From NCBI RefSeq assembly GCF_028473605.1, contig NZ_CP097267.1, positions 4,952,501 through 5,016,500 of the forward strand: DNA of 64,000 nt. Direction: 5' to 3'. The notes below the pieces were generated by a model. That model worked only from the letters and a program-made list of their open reading frames with translations. It was not told where the DNA came from and did not search any database. Of this stretch, positions 25,435-34,048 are shown piece after piece. Within the stretch, counting starts at the first letter, position 1; every line of letters starts with the position of its first letter. Position numbers and translations under genes: made by a program. This stretch comes from Acidovorax sp. NCPPB 3576. Its GTDB lineage: Bacteria; Pseudomonadota; Gammaproteobacteria; Burkholderiales; Burkholderiaceae_C.

Positions 25435-26151
25435 ATGAGCTCTCAACTGTTGATGATCGAAGACGACTTCCGCCTCGCCCAGATGGTGGGGGAATACCTC
25501 GGCCAGTCGGGCCTGGAAGTGACGCACATGGCCGATGGCAAGAGCGGCATGGCGCGCCTGCAGGGGGGCGATGCGGGGCCCCTGCCCGACCTGGTGATCC
25601 TGGACCTCATGCTGCCGGACATGGACGGGCTCGAAGTGTGCCGCCGCATCCGCTCGCTGCAGGGGCCGGCGGCGCAGGTGCCGGTGCTCATGCTGACCGC
25701 CAAGGGCGACCCGATGGACCGCATCATCGGCCTGGAGCTGGGCGCCGACGACTACCTGCCCAAGCCCTTCGAGCCGCGCGAGCTGCTCGCCCGCATCCGC
25801 GCCATCCTGCGCCGGCGCACCGACGGCGGCACGCCCGCGGCGCAGGTGCTGCGCTTCGGCTCGCTGGAGATCGACCGCGACGCGCGCACCGTCACCGTGA
25901 GCGGCCAGGCGGCCGAACTCACCTCCTACCAGTTCGACCTGCTGGTGGCGCTGGCCGAACGCGCGGGCCGCGTGCTCACGCGCGACCAGATCATGGAGGC
26001 CGTGCGCGGCCGTGAGCTGGAGGCCTTCGACCGCTCCATCGACGTGCACATGGGCCGCATCCGCGCCGCGATCGAGCAGGACGCCAAGAACCCCCGCCGC
26101 ATCCTCACCGTGCGCGGCGTGGGCTATGTGTTCGCCAAGCAGCAAGACTGA
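25435..26151 (+). CDS. cpxR: OmpR-family response regulator, CpxR-like
   Basis: The protein has 238 residues. The receiver domain has acidic residues IEDD near 8-11, phosphoacceptor Asp57 (LVILDLMLPD) and the LTAKG lysine. The segment MDRIIGLELGADDYLPKPF and the FDRSIDVHMGRIR helix in the C-terminal winged-helix domain closely resemble E. coli CpxR. The start at 25435 has AAGGA upstream; a frame from 25408 is less likely. It forms an operon with the histidine kinase gene 3 nt downstream. The CpxR assignment is supported by the upstream GTAAA-N5-GTAAA box but could be another OmpR-type paralogue. Confidence 0.85.
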   Translation: MSSQLLMIEDDFRLAQMVGEYLGQSGLEVTHMADGKSGMARLQGGDAGPLPDLVILDLMLPDMDGLEVCRRIRSLQGPAAQVPVLMLTAKGDPMDRIIGLELGADDYLPKPFEPRELLARIRAILRRRTDGGTPAAQVLRFGSLEIDRDARTVTVSGQAAELTSYQFDLLVALAERAGRVLTRDQIMEAVRGRELEAFDRSIDVHMGRIRAAIEQDAKNPRRILTVRGVGYVFAKQQD

Positions 26152-26154
26152 CCC

Positions 26155-27375
26155 ATGTCCAACCCGTTTTCCCGGCGCCTCTATCTGCGCATCTGGCTGG
26201 CCGTGGTGGTCGGCGTGGCGGTGCTCACCTTGGCCGTGGGGTGGGCCTGGCGCATCGCCTCGGACCAGAACGCGCAGACGCCCCCCACCCCGCCCGCCCG
26301 CGAGATGGTGCTGATCAACGCGCGCGGCGAGCCGGTGCTGCGCGGGCTGGCCACGCGCATCCCGAACGGGCCGGCCGAGGGACTGGAGTTCCGCGTGGAG
26401 GCCGAGGGCGGCGAGGTGTTCTCGCTGCAGATGGCGCCGCGCCCGAAGCCGCCCGGCCCCGACCGGCGCGGCGAGGTGGCGTTCTGGACGCGCCCGCCGT
26501 TCGGCTTCCTGTGGATGCTGGGCCTGGTCGGCGTGGCCGTGGCCGTGGGCGTGTTCCCCATCATCCGGCGGCTGCTGCAGCGGCTGGAGACCTTGCAGCG
26601 CGGCGTGCAGCGCTTCGGCGAAGGCGACCTGTCCGTGCGCGTGGCCGAGACCGGGCATGACGAAGTGGCCGATCTGGCGCGCCAGTTCAACGCCGCGGCC
26701 GCGCGCATCGAGACGCTCGTCAAATCCCACAAGTCGCTGCTGGCCAATGCCTCGCACGAACTGCGCTCGCCGCTCACGCGCATCCGCATGGGGCTGGAGC
26801 TGATGCAGGGCTCGGCCCCGTCCCCGGCGTTCCGCGACGAGATCCTGCGCAACATCGCCGAGCTGGACCAGCTGGTGGACGAGATCCTGCTCGCCAGCCG
26901 CCTGGATGCGCGCGAGGCGGACATGGGCACCATCGAACTGGTGGACCTGCTGGGCCTGGCGGCCGAAGAATGCGTGCGGGTGGATGCCGAGCTGGACGCC
27001 GGCGCCGCCAGCGCGGACGGCCTGGAAGTGCACGGCGTGGCCAAGCTGCTGCGCCGCGCCCTGCGCAACCTGCTGGAGAACGCCCGCCGCTACAGCCAGG
27101 GCGACATCACGGTGGGGCTGCAGCGCACCGGCACGCACGCCGAAGTGCGCGTGTGCGACCAGGGCCCCGGCGTGCCCCCGGCGCAGCGCGAGCGCATTTT
27201 CGAGCCCTTCTACCGGCTGCCCGGCGCCAGCGAGCGCGCCGGCGGCGTGGGCCTGGGGCTGGCGCTGGTGCGGTCCATCGCAGAGCGCTCGGGCGGCACG
27301 GTGCGATGCGAAGACCGCCCGGACGGCGAGAGCGGGGCCTGCTTCGTGCTGACGCTGCCCTTGGCGAATACCTGA
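26155..27375 (+). CDS. cpxA: Sensor histidine kinase, CpxA-like
   Basis: The protein has 406 residues. The first membrane segment is at about residues 12-32, followed by a short periplasmic domain of about 80 residues. The second segment (about 115-137) leads into HAMP. The H-box NASHELRSPLTRIR has phosphorylatable His201. The ATPase domain includes NLLENARRYS, DQGPGVP and GVGLGLALV. It pairs with the adjacent response regulator. The periplasmic sensor is shorter than that of E. coli CpxA, so the stimulus may differ. Confidence 0.87.
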   Translation: MSNPFSRRLYLRIWLAVVVGVAVLTLAVGWAWRIASDQNAQTPPTPPAREMVLINARGEPVLRGLATRIPNGPAEGLEFRVEAEGGEVFSLQMAPRPKPPGPDRRGEVAFWTRPPFGFLWMLGLVGVAVAVGVFPIIRRLLQRLETLQRGVQRFGEGDLSVRVAETGHDEVADLARQFNAAAARIETLVKSHKSLLANASHELRSPLTRIRMGLELMQGSAPSPAFRDEILRNIAELDQLVDEILLASRLDAREADMGTIELVDLLGLAAEECVRVDAELDAGAASADGLEVHGVAKLLRRALRNLLENARRYSQGDITVGLQRTGTHAEVRVCDQGPGVPPAQRERIFEPFYRLPGASERAGGVGLGLALVRSIAERSGGTVRCEDRPDGESGACFVLTLPLANT

Positions 27376-28013
27376 TCTGACCTGACCCCGGCCTGCCCAG
27401 GCCCACGGGCGAGGCGATGGGCCGGATGGAAGGCGGCGCCACGGCGCTGCCCCGCCATGGCGATCACATCGGTCGGGGCGGTCCACGCGCTGCGCTCCGG
27501 CACCTGTCCTGGCCCGCTCCTGTTTCGCATGGACACATCTGTTTCGCCCGATCAGCGAATTGGTCCCACCGCCCGGGTGGCATCGCCAAGCCCTTTCCCG
27601 TATGCTGCGTTCCGCCCAACGGAATACCGTGGGCATCCAGAAACTGCGGGGGCTCACGGCCCAAACCGCATCAGGGAGGTCATCCAATGAACACAGCGCA
27701 CCCCATCTCCAGACGCCATCCCCCGGGCCCTTGCGGCAGCGGCCCGACCGGATAGACCCGTTGACGCCGCGCGTTCCGCCAGCGAAACGCCACCCGGCTG
27801 CGACCCTCCGACGGGTGCGGCGCGTCCACCAAGCACCACAGGTCCTGCGCTGCAGGCACCGTCCTTTGCCGCCCATCCCCCGGGATCGCAGCCCTGCGCG
27901 CCGCACCGGATGGCAACGCCCCTGGCCAGCAGCACGGTAATCCCGACGCGCCAGCGACACCCGGCGGCGCAGCCCTGTCCGCCACACCCCATCCAATTCA
28001 CAGAATTTTCAAC
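27376..28013 (+). other. Leader region before the BacA-like locus, without a convincing large gene
   Basis: About 640 bp. No long frame has coding character. It holds an inverted repeat CCACCGCCCGGGTGG near 27571, which could be an operator. A 22-codon frame with a good ribosome-binding site follows at 27687, then about 260 bp of GC-rich untranslated-looking sequence. The first firm gene begins at 28014. A long leader of this kind could carry an attenuator, but I could not draw a clear terminator. Confidence 0.4.
27687..27755 (+). CDS. Possible 22-residue leader or precursor peptide
   Basis: ATG at 27687 is preceded by AGGGAGGT at 7-nt spacing, a much stronger ribosome-binding site than those of the genes downstream. 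The product starts MNTAHPISRRHPPGPCG and is rich in Pro, Gly and basic residues with a single Cys. It ends in TAG at 27753-27755. It could be a regulatory leader peptide, a precursor peptide, or chance. No family is recognised. Confidence 0.25.
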   Translation: MNTAHPISRRHPPGPCGSGPTG

Positions 28014-28529
28014 ATGCCAGTCCAAGACATCCGGGTCATCCACACCCTCGGCCCCGCCGGCACCAATTGCGAAGCCGCGGCCCACGAATGGTTCAAGCGC
28101 AACGGCCGAAAAGGCGCCGTGCATCTTCACCCGACCCTGGAGATCGCGGCCGAGGAGTTGAAAGACGATCCGGCCATCGCCCTGCTGGGCTGCGTCGCCT
28201 ACCCCGACCTGCACACCCTGGTGTTTTCCAACCTGAGCCGCTTCCAGATGGTGGACATCTTCGTGATGCCCACCTTCAACATGATCCTGGCGTCGCGCAC
28301 CGGCGAGCCCCCGCAGACCATCTCGACCCATCCCGCGCCGCAGCGGCTGGCGCCCCCTGGCGCCCAGTTGTCCCTGGTCAACAGCAATGCGCAGGCCGCC
28401 GTGGATTGCCGGCACGGCAAGACCGAGGGGTGCATCACCACGGCCAAGGCCGCCCAATCGCTGGGGCTGAAGGTGGTGCAGGACTTCGGCCCCGTGCCGA
28501 TGGGCTTCACGGTCCATGCGGCCGCCTGA
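28014..28529 (+). CDS. BacA-type prephenate decarboxylase-like protein
   Basis: The protein has 171 residues. It starts like prephenate dehydratase (IHTLGPAGTNCEAAAHEWF) but lacks the TRF motif of true dehydratases. It aligns by eye with Bacillus BacA throughout: HTLGPxGT, then SHP/THPAPQ, then LVNSxxQAA, then a C-terminal FGPVPMGF where BacA has FKSIPMSW. BacA-family enzymes decarboxylate prephenate without aromatisation to give dihydro-hydroxyphenylpyruvate for secondary metabolites. Inferred role: first step of a small biosynthetic pathway with the two genes downstream. The start has no clear ribosome-binding site. A weak dehydratase paralogue is the alternative. Confidence 0.65.
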   Translation: MPVQDIRVIHTLGPAGTNCEAAAHEWFKRNGRKGAVHLHPTLEIAAEELKDDPAIALLGCVAYPDLHTLVFSNLSRFQMVDIFVMPTFNMILASRTGEPPQTISTHPAPQRLAPPGAQLSLVNSNAQAAVDCRHGKTEGCITTAKAAQSLGLKVVQDFGPVPMGFTVHAAA

Positions 28530-28548
28530 GCCCCGGCCGGACCCGCCC

Positions 28549-29787
28549 ATGCAAACCACCACCCACCGACACCCGGCCATCCCGCTGCTCACACGGCAGG
28601 TGAACGCCTTTCGCCTGCGGCAACGGTTCGACGGCAGCATCGAAAACCCCGTGGCCCAGGACCGCATCGCGCTGCAGGACATCCAGCGCACCGCCACCGC
28701 CCTGTACCAGCACTTCGGCCAGCACGGCATGGTCGAACCCTGGGCGCAGGACGTGGGGGAATGGATCGCCCAGGGGCTGGATTCGAGCCCCTGCTTCGAC
28801 CGCGTCCGCGATGCCTACACGCCGCCGCCCGACGGATCGGAGAACCTGTTCATCGGCCCGGTGATCACCGCCAACGGCCCTGCCCCGCGGGGCTACCACC
28901 TTGAATGCTTCATTGCCCGGCGGGAAGACCCCGCCGAGGTCGGCGCGCTGGAACGGACCCACCCGCACCCGAAAAACAAATGCGAATCCACCCGCCTGCT
29001 GGCCGCCTCCACCGGCTTCATGGAGGGCAATTGCATCGTGTTCTTCCCGGAGAACATCCGAACCCGCAGCAAGGTCTCCAGCCAGCAATACGCCCTCTTC
29101 TTTTTCAACAAGTTCAAGAAGATCTACGACGAGATCACGGTGCGCAATACCGCGGCCATCCTCGACCCCGAGCTGGCGGCGCAATGGCTGCAGTCTTCGC
29201 ACGCCCTGCCGCCCCAGGACTGCTATCGCGCGCGCTGCGTCTGGGGCTACCTGCACGACTACTACCACCACTGCGGCCCGCTGCCGCTCGACGGCCACTT
29301 GCAGCTCAAGCTCAACTGGCATGCCGGCTTGCTCGAAGAGATCAAGGTGGACAGCCAGGTGATCCTGGAATGCCTGAGCCCCGACGTGCCTTACGGCCCG
29401 TCGGTGGTCGAGTTCGTGCTGCTGGAGCGGCTGTTCCGCTACCCCGTGCAGGCGGACGTGCGCAGCAATTTCGACTCCGGCACCGGGGTGTTCCTCTTCG
29501 AATGGCTTGCAGAGCACGGCGCCATCGCCATGCAGGGAGACCGGATCACGGCCATCCGGCGGGAAGCGGTGTATGAAGCGCTGCGCCATCTGGTGGTGGA
29601 AATCGAGGCCTTCGAGCGAACGACGCTGAGCGACGAATACAGGGAAAAGGCCCGCCAGCTGGTGCACCGCTATCTGAACCCTCCGAGCCAGCCAGGCGAC
29701 CGCTTCGAGATGCCGCCCCGGCTGCAGGCGTTGCTGGCCGCGGCCGGACCGTCGCACGAACTCCATTTCGCCGACCTGGCGTACTGA
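28549..29787 (+). CDS. Uncharacterised DUF6421-like protein
   Basis: A soluble protein of 412 residues if it starts at 28549. An in-frame ATG at 28516 would overlap the previous gene. No signal peptide or membrane segment. A conserved-looking core contains GYLHDYYHHCGPLPLDGHL, NWHAGLLEEIKVD, LERLFRYPV and FDSGTGVFLFEWL. The clustered His/Tyr/Asp/Glu residues suggest a metal-dependent, perhaps all-helical, enzyme. From memory it resembles proteins listed as DUF6421, mostly from actinomycetes, without known function. It is sandwiched between a prephenate decarboxylase-like and an aminotransferase gene, so a tailoring reaction on a prephenate-derived compound is plausible but unproven. Confidence 0.6.
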   Translation: MQTTTHRHPAIPLLTRQVNAFRLRQRFDGSIENPVAQDRIALQDIQRTATALYQHFGQHGMVEPWAQDVGEWIAQGLDSSPCFDRVRDAYTPPPDGSENLFIGPVITANGPAPRGYHLECFIARREDPAEVGALERTHPHPKNKCESTRLLAASTGFMEGNCIVFFPENIRTRSKVSSQQYALFFFNKFKKIYDEITVRNTAAILDPELAAQWLQSSHALPPQDCYRARCVWGYLHDYYHHCGPLPLDGHLQLKLNWHAGLLEEIKVDSQVILECLSPDVPYGPSVVEFVLLERLFRYPVQADVRSNFDSGTGVFLFEWLAEHGAIAMQGDRITAIRREAVYEALRHLVVEIEAFERTTLSDEYREKARQLVHRYLNPPSQPGDRFEMPPRLQALLAAAGPSHELHFADLAY

Positions 29788-29822
29788 ACGGCCCACCCCT
29801 TGTCTATTCGAGAGAAACAGCG

Positions 29823-30689
29823 ATGAGCAATCTGGCCCAATCCATCCGCCATATCTGGCTGGATGGCGAAGTAGTGAAGGGCGAGCAAGCCCAGTTGCAT
29901 GTGCTGAGCCACGGGCTTCACTATGCGCAGAGCGTGTTCGAGGGCATTCGCGTGTACGGCGGCCGCCCGTTCCGCCTGACCGAACACCACCAGCGCCTGA
30001 TCGATTCGGCCCGCCTGATCGGCTTCAACCTACCGTTCGCCGTGGACGCACTGGACAGCGCGGCGCGGGACCTGATTCGCCGCGAAGGCGTGGGCACGGG
30101 CTACCTGCGGCCCGTGGCCTGGCTGGGCAGCGAAACCCTGTCCATGCTGCCCACCGGGGCCGTGCCGCACGTCGCCATCGCGGTGTGGGACTGGCCCGAT
30201 GTCTTCGGGCCGCAGGCGCGCAGCCAGGGCATCGGCTTGGCGGTATCGGAATGGGTGCGCCCGGGCCCGGCCTCCAGCCCGGTACAGGCGAAGTGCGCCG
30301 GCAACTACGCGCTGGCTGTGCTGAGCCGGCATTCGGCCGCAAGGCAGGGCGCGGACGACGCGCTGCTGCTCGACGCGCAGGGCAACGTCGCGGAATCGAC
30401 CGGTGCCAATCTGTTTGCCGTGCGCCACGGAGCGCTGGTCACGCCGCCCACCGACTACGTGCTGAACGGAATCACCCGGCAGGCCGTGTTCGGCATCGCG
30501 CAGGCGCTGGGCCTGCGCGTGCAGGAGCGGGTGCTTTCGCTGCGGGAGCTGTTCGCCGCCGAGGAGGTCTTTCTTTGCGGCACCGCCTACGAAATCCAGC
30601 CGGTCAGGGCCATCGACTCCCACACCTTCAAGATCGGCGAGGTCTCGCGCGCGGTGTCGGAGCATTACCGGGACATCGTAGGGGCGTGA
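29823..30689 (+). CDS. Class IV aminotransferase, branched-chain type (second IlvE-like)
   Basis: A 288-residue PLP enzyme. The fold-type IV signature is clear: SHGLHYAQSVFEGIRVY, PLP lysine in VQAKCAGNYAL, ESTGANLFAV and LNGITRQAV, and a C-terminal CGTAYEIQPV. A second, housekeeping-like ilvE lies at 34049-34987, so this copy is probably specialised. Its position behind the BacA-like and DUF6421-like genes suggests it transaminates the pathway's 2-oxo acid to an amino acid. The start has AGAGAAA upstream. Confidence 0.85.
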   Translation: MSNLAQSIRHIWLDGEVVKGEQAQLHVLSHGLHYAQSVFEGIRVYGGRPFRLTEHHQRLIDSARLIGFNLPFAVDALDSAARDLIRREGVGTGYLRPVAWLGSETLSMLPTGAVPHVAIAVWDWPDVFGPQARSQGIGLAVSEWVRPGPASSPVQAKCAGNYALAVLSRHSAARQGADDALLLDAQGNVAESTGANLFAVRHGALVTPPTDYVLNGITRQAVFGIAQALGLRVQERVLSLRELFAAEEVFLCGTAYEIQPVRAIDSHTFKIGEVSRAVSEHYRDIVGA

Positions 30690-30722
30690 AGCACTGGCGG
30701 CACGCCCACCGCCGCTTCCGGA

Positions 30723-31697
30723 TCAGTTGCGCCAGGCGAGCGAGCGGGCCTCGCCCTGGATCACGGGGGCCTGGGCGTTGAGGGTCTCGCCTGCCAGCAC
30801 GCGCTCGTACATGCGCAGGTAGTCGCGCGCCATGCGCTCGGCGCCGAAGTGGCGCACGGCATGGTCGTGGCAGGCCCGGGGGTCGAAGCGGTTGGCGCGC
30901 ACGGCCTCGGCCAGGGCGCCGGCGTTGTCCGCCAGCACGCCGCATTCGGCGGGCACGAGTTCGGGCAGCGCGCCGTAGGGTGTCGAGAACACGGGGCAGC
31001 CGAAGTAAAGGCTCTCGATGACGGCCAGGCCGAAGGGCTCGTGCCAGCGCACCGGAAAGATCAGCCCGCGCGAGGCGTTGAGCCGCTCGGTCTTCTGCGC
31101 GCCGCCCACCATGCCGAAGAAATGGATGCGGCGCGACAGCGTCCACCGAAAGCCCCGGCGGAAGTTGATGCGGTCGCCGCCCAGCACGTCCAGCTCCACC
31201 CCGGCCAGCTTGGCCACGCGGATGGCGCCGCTCACGTTCTTCACGCGCCACGCCGCCTTGCCCAGGAAGTGGTAATGGTCGCGGGGCCGGGCGAAGTCCA
31301 CGGCGCCGTAGCTTTCCCACTGCAGGCCGTTGTAGACGAACTCGGTGGAGCCGTAGCGCGCCGCATGGTCGCGCGAGAGGAACACGGTGTTGCGCGGCAG
31401 CGGCTTGGGCTTTCGGGCGTTGCCGTGTTCGGTGACGAGGTAGGGCGTGCCGATCTCGGTGCGGGGGTTGAACTGGAAGTGGGTGATGTCCACGTCGGCG
31501 GGAATCTGCGAATCCCAAGGCGCATCGGGCCGGATGGGCAGCACCGCGCCGAAGTCGCAGGTGGAGCCCTCGGGCACCAGGTAGCTCACGCGGTGGCCCA
31601 GGCGCACCAGCATCTGGCCCAGGTCCCAGATGACGCGCTCGGTGCCGCCATAGCCATAGACCGGGATCGGGGAGTTGTTGACGAGCAGCACGTGCAT
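30723..31697 (-). CDS. Glycosyltransferase family 4 (GT-B)
   Basis: A 324-residue cytoplasmic enzyme starting MHVLLVNNSPIPVYGYGGTE with the N-terminal Rossmann and Gly-rich loop of GT4. The donor-binding motif is EPFGLAVIESLYFGCPVF. The start at 31697 has AAGAAGG upstream; frames extending further are antisense-like. It is last in the minus-strand run behind a ligase-like and a GT2 gene. Likely role: sugar transfer in surface polysaccharide or LPS assembly. Confidence 0.85.
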   Translation of the reverse strand: MHVLLVNNSPIPVYGYGGTERVIWDLGQMLVRLGHRVSYLVPEGSTCDFGAVLPIRPDAPWDSQIPADVDITHFQFNPRTEIGTPYLVTEHGNARKPKPLPRNTVFLSRDHAARYGSTEFVYNGLQWESYGAVDFARPRDHYHFLGKAAWRVKNVSGAIRVAKLAGVELDVLGGDRINFRRGFRWTLSRRIHFFGMVGGAQKTERLNASRGLIFPVRWHEPFGLAVIESLYFGCPVFSTPYGALPELVPAECGVLADNAGALAEAVRANRFDPRACHDHAVRHFGAERMARDYLRMYERVLAGETLNAQAPVIQGEARSLAWRN

Positions 31698-31716
31698 GGC
31701 GGAACCTTCTTGGCGG

Positions 31717-33036
31717 TCAGGAGGATGCGGCGGCGGCGGGCGGCAGTCCCGTGCCGGACGCCGCGGCCCGGGCGGCGCGCCGCTGCAGCGCGTCGCGCTC
31801 GCGGCCTTGCAGGATGGCCAGCACCAGCATGCACATGAACAGGTAGAACATGGTGCCGCTGTTGTGGCCCAAAAACACCTGCGTGAGCCCGAAGCCGATG
31901 TAGGCGATGGGCAGCAGCACGCCCACCAGGCGCAGGCACAGCACCTGCGGGTCCACGCCGCCCTCCTCCACGGCCCGGCACACGCGCCGGCGCGTCGGCC
32001 AGAACAGCACGAGCGGCACGGTGTAGAACAGCAGCAGCACCGCCACGCCGGGCAGGCCGCGCTTGGCGAAAATATCGAGCACCTCGTTGTGCGCATGGCT
32101 GAACTGCAGCACGAACGGGTGGGCCAGGCCGGCGGCCACGCGCCGCTGCTTTTCGGTCTCGTAGCCATAGCGGCCCCAGCCGGTGAGCGGCCGGTCGATG
32201 CCCATGGACCAGGCCAGCTTCCAGTGCGCGAGCCGCTGGCCGACCGAGCTGGCTGCATCGCCCTTCGATTCGTACTGGGTGATTTCCTGGCGCGCCTCGT
32301 CCATGCGGGTGCGCACGTCATGCGCCTTGAGCGCCATGAGCCCGGCCATGCCCGCGAGGATCAGCGCCGCCCCGGCCATCGCCAGCCGGCGCTGGCCGCA
32401 GCGGGCCTGCAGCCAGGCGCACAGGGGCAATGCCAGCGGCAGCACCAGCCAGCCACCGCGCGACTCCGACAGCAGCGAGCCTTCGAAGCCCAGCAGGATG
32501 CACACGACCCAGCCCACGCGCTGCCAGGGCGCCCAGCGGCTCCATTGCACGAGCAGCGCCGCCGAGCACATCAGGCCCAGCAGCAGGCTCAGGCCGCCGA
32601 ACTGGATGGCATTGGTGTAGCCGTTGGCGCGCAGCAGGTGCAGCACGCCGGTCTGGTAGATGCCGATGAGCCCCGCGCCGCACGCGCCCGCGGCCAGCCC
32701 CCACCACAGCCAGACCGCGCGGGGCGGGTAGGCCAGCAGGTAGAAAAGGCACGGCAGCGCCAGCAGGTATTTGGACGGCCGGTCCAGGTTGGACCAGCCG
32801 CCCTGCGCGGGGTCGAAGTCGAGGGCCCAGACGAAGCCCATCGCCACGATGGAGGCGAACAGCCACCAGGCCGCGCGGCCCGGGGGGCGGCGCAGCCACA
32901 CGCCGGCCGTCGCCAGGCTGCACAGCAGCAGCACCACGGCACCCCACGAATAGCCGGAGCGCAGCCACAGCGCGAGGCCGGGCACCATGAAAGCCGCCAC
33001 GCCGGACAGGCGCGCGAAGGCATCCGAAGGCTTCAC
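31717..33036 (-). CDS. O-antigen ligase/polymerase-like membrane protein (WaaL/Wzy_C)
   Basis: A 439-residue integral membrane protein with about 10-12 hydrophobic segments and the Wzy_C periplasmic loop (TGWGRYGYE, then FSHAHNEVLDIFAKRG). The start is GTG at 33036, overlapping the stop of the upstream GT2 gene as GTGA, which implies coupling. WaaL-type proteins ligate undecaprenyl-linked glycans to lipid A-core. Confidence 0.83.
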   Translation of the reverse strand: MKPSDAFARLSGVAAFMVPGLALWLRSGYSWGAVVLLLCSLATAGVWLRRPPGRAAWWLFASIVAMGFVWALDFDPAQGGWSNLDRPSKYLLALPCLFYLLAYPPRAVWLWWGLAAGACGAGLIGIYQTGVLHLLRANGYTNAIQFGGLSLLLGLMCSAALLVQWSRWAPWQRVGWVVCILLGFEGSLLSESRGGWLVLPLALPLCAWLQARCGQRRLAMAGAALILAGMAGLMALKAHDVRTRMDEARQEITQYESKGDAASSVGQRLAHWKLAWSMGIDRPLTGWGRYGYETEKQRRVAAGLAHPFVLQFSHAHNEVLDIFAKRGLPGVAVLLLFYTVPLVLFWPTRRRVCRAVEEGGVDPQVLCLRLVGVLLPIAYIGFGLTQVFLGHNSGTMFYLFMCMLVLAILQGRERDALQRRAARAAASGTGLPPAAAASS

Positions 33037-33836
33037 CGGCGCACGCTCTCGCTCAGGTGGTCGCGGTCGTACTCCAGCGCGGCATACCGGAAGAAAGCCT
33101 CCAGGGCCACGAACAGGCAGTACAGGAACCCGGCACCACCGCACAGGAAACCCAGCCGCAGCACGTAGAGCCGCACGAACATGCTGCCGCCGGAGGCCAG
33201 ACCGCGCACGACGCCGCCGCGCTTGCCCAGCGCCGCGCGCTTGGCGGCGCCCAGCATGGCGTACTGCGTGAGCTTTTCCAGGCTGCCGCGCACCGTCTCG
33301 CGCGAGTGGTGCAGCAGCCGGGCGCGCATCACATGGCGCGGGGCGCCGGGCTCGGTGAGCACGGCTTCCTCGTGGACCACGCCCACGTATTCCCGCACCA
33401 TGTCGCGCTTGAACAGGCGCTCGATGGCCGAGGTCGTGCGCAGGTGGCGCAGTTCGTGGCCGAAGGCCACCATGCGCCAGCGGATCTTCCACACCGCGCG
33501 CTCGCCCGAGCGCACGATGGCCTGCAGCTCTTCGCGAAAGTCGGGTGCCATCACCTCGTCCGCGTCGAGAAAGAAGATGTAGTCGCCCGTGGCATGCGCC
33601 AGCAGGCGGTTGCGCTGCACGGCAAAGCCCTGCCAGTCGGGATAGGAATGTACCTGCGCGCCCAGGCGCTGCGCTACGGCCACGGTGTCGTCCGTGCTGC
33701 CGCTGTCCACCACCACGACCTGATCGGCGAACGATGCGCTCGCCAGGCAGGCCCCGATGCGGTGGCCCTCGTTCAGCGTCAGCACCGCCACCGTGAGCGT
33801 GGGCCGTGCCGCGCCGCCGCGTTCAGCCGGCATCAA
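33033..33836 (-). CDS. Glycosyltransferase family 2, WaaE-like
   Basis: This 267-residue protein has the GT2 fold: LTVAVLTLNEGHRIGACL, VVVDSGSTDDT and a FLDADE metal/donor motif. The C-terminal Arg-rich region and the HHSRETVRGSLEKL segment are like LPS-core beta-glucosyltransferases of the WaaE/KdtX group. It abuts the zinc-finger gene (no gap) and overlaps the ligase-like gene. Confidence 0.85.
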   Translation of the reverse strand: MMPAERGGAARPTLTVAVLTLNEGHRIGACLASASFADQVVVVDSGSTDDTVAVAQRLGAQVHSYPDWQGFAVQRNRLLAHATGDYIFFLDADEVMAPDFREELQAIVRSGERAVWKIRWRMVAFGHELRHLRTTSAIERLFKRDMVREYVGVVHEEAVLTEPGAPRHVMRARLLHHSRETVRGSLEKLTQYAMLGAAKRAALGKRGGVVRGLASGGSMFVRLYVLRLGFLCGGAGFLYCLFVALEAFFRYAALEYDRDHLSESVRR

Positions 33837-34043
33837 TCAGTGGCCGGAATGAACGCGTTCTCCCGCCTTCAGGCGGTACACCGTGCCGCAGTAGGGGCAC
33901 TTGGCTTCGCCGGTGTGGGCGACGTCCAGGTACACCTTGGGGTGCGTGTTCCAGATTTTCATGTCCGCCTTGGGGCTGGGGCAGAAGACGCCGCCCTGGG
34001 GATTGAGGTCTTTGGCGACCAGTTCGACGATGGCTTGCGACAT
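33837..34043 (-). CDS. Small CHCC zinc-finger protein
   Basis: A 68-residue cytoplasmic protein. The pattern Cys (VFCPSP), His (WNTHPKVYLD) and CPYCGTVYRL forms the CHCC zinc site of the family related to mitochondrial NDUFS6. In betaproteobacteria it is commonly encoded next to ilvE. Function is not established. It starts 5 nt after the ilvE stop. Confidence 0.85.
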   Translation of the reverse strand: MSQAIVELVAKDLNPQGGVFCPSPKADMKIWNTHPKVYLDVAHTGEAKCPYCGTVYRLKAGERVHSGH

Positions 34044-34048
34044 GTTCT

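Noticed and set aside
27654..28730. Minus-strand frame of 358 codons across the BacA-like gene
   Set aside because: Opposite the convincing BacA-like and DUF6421-like plus-strand proteins; no motif.
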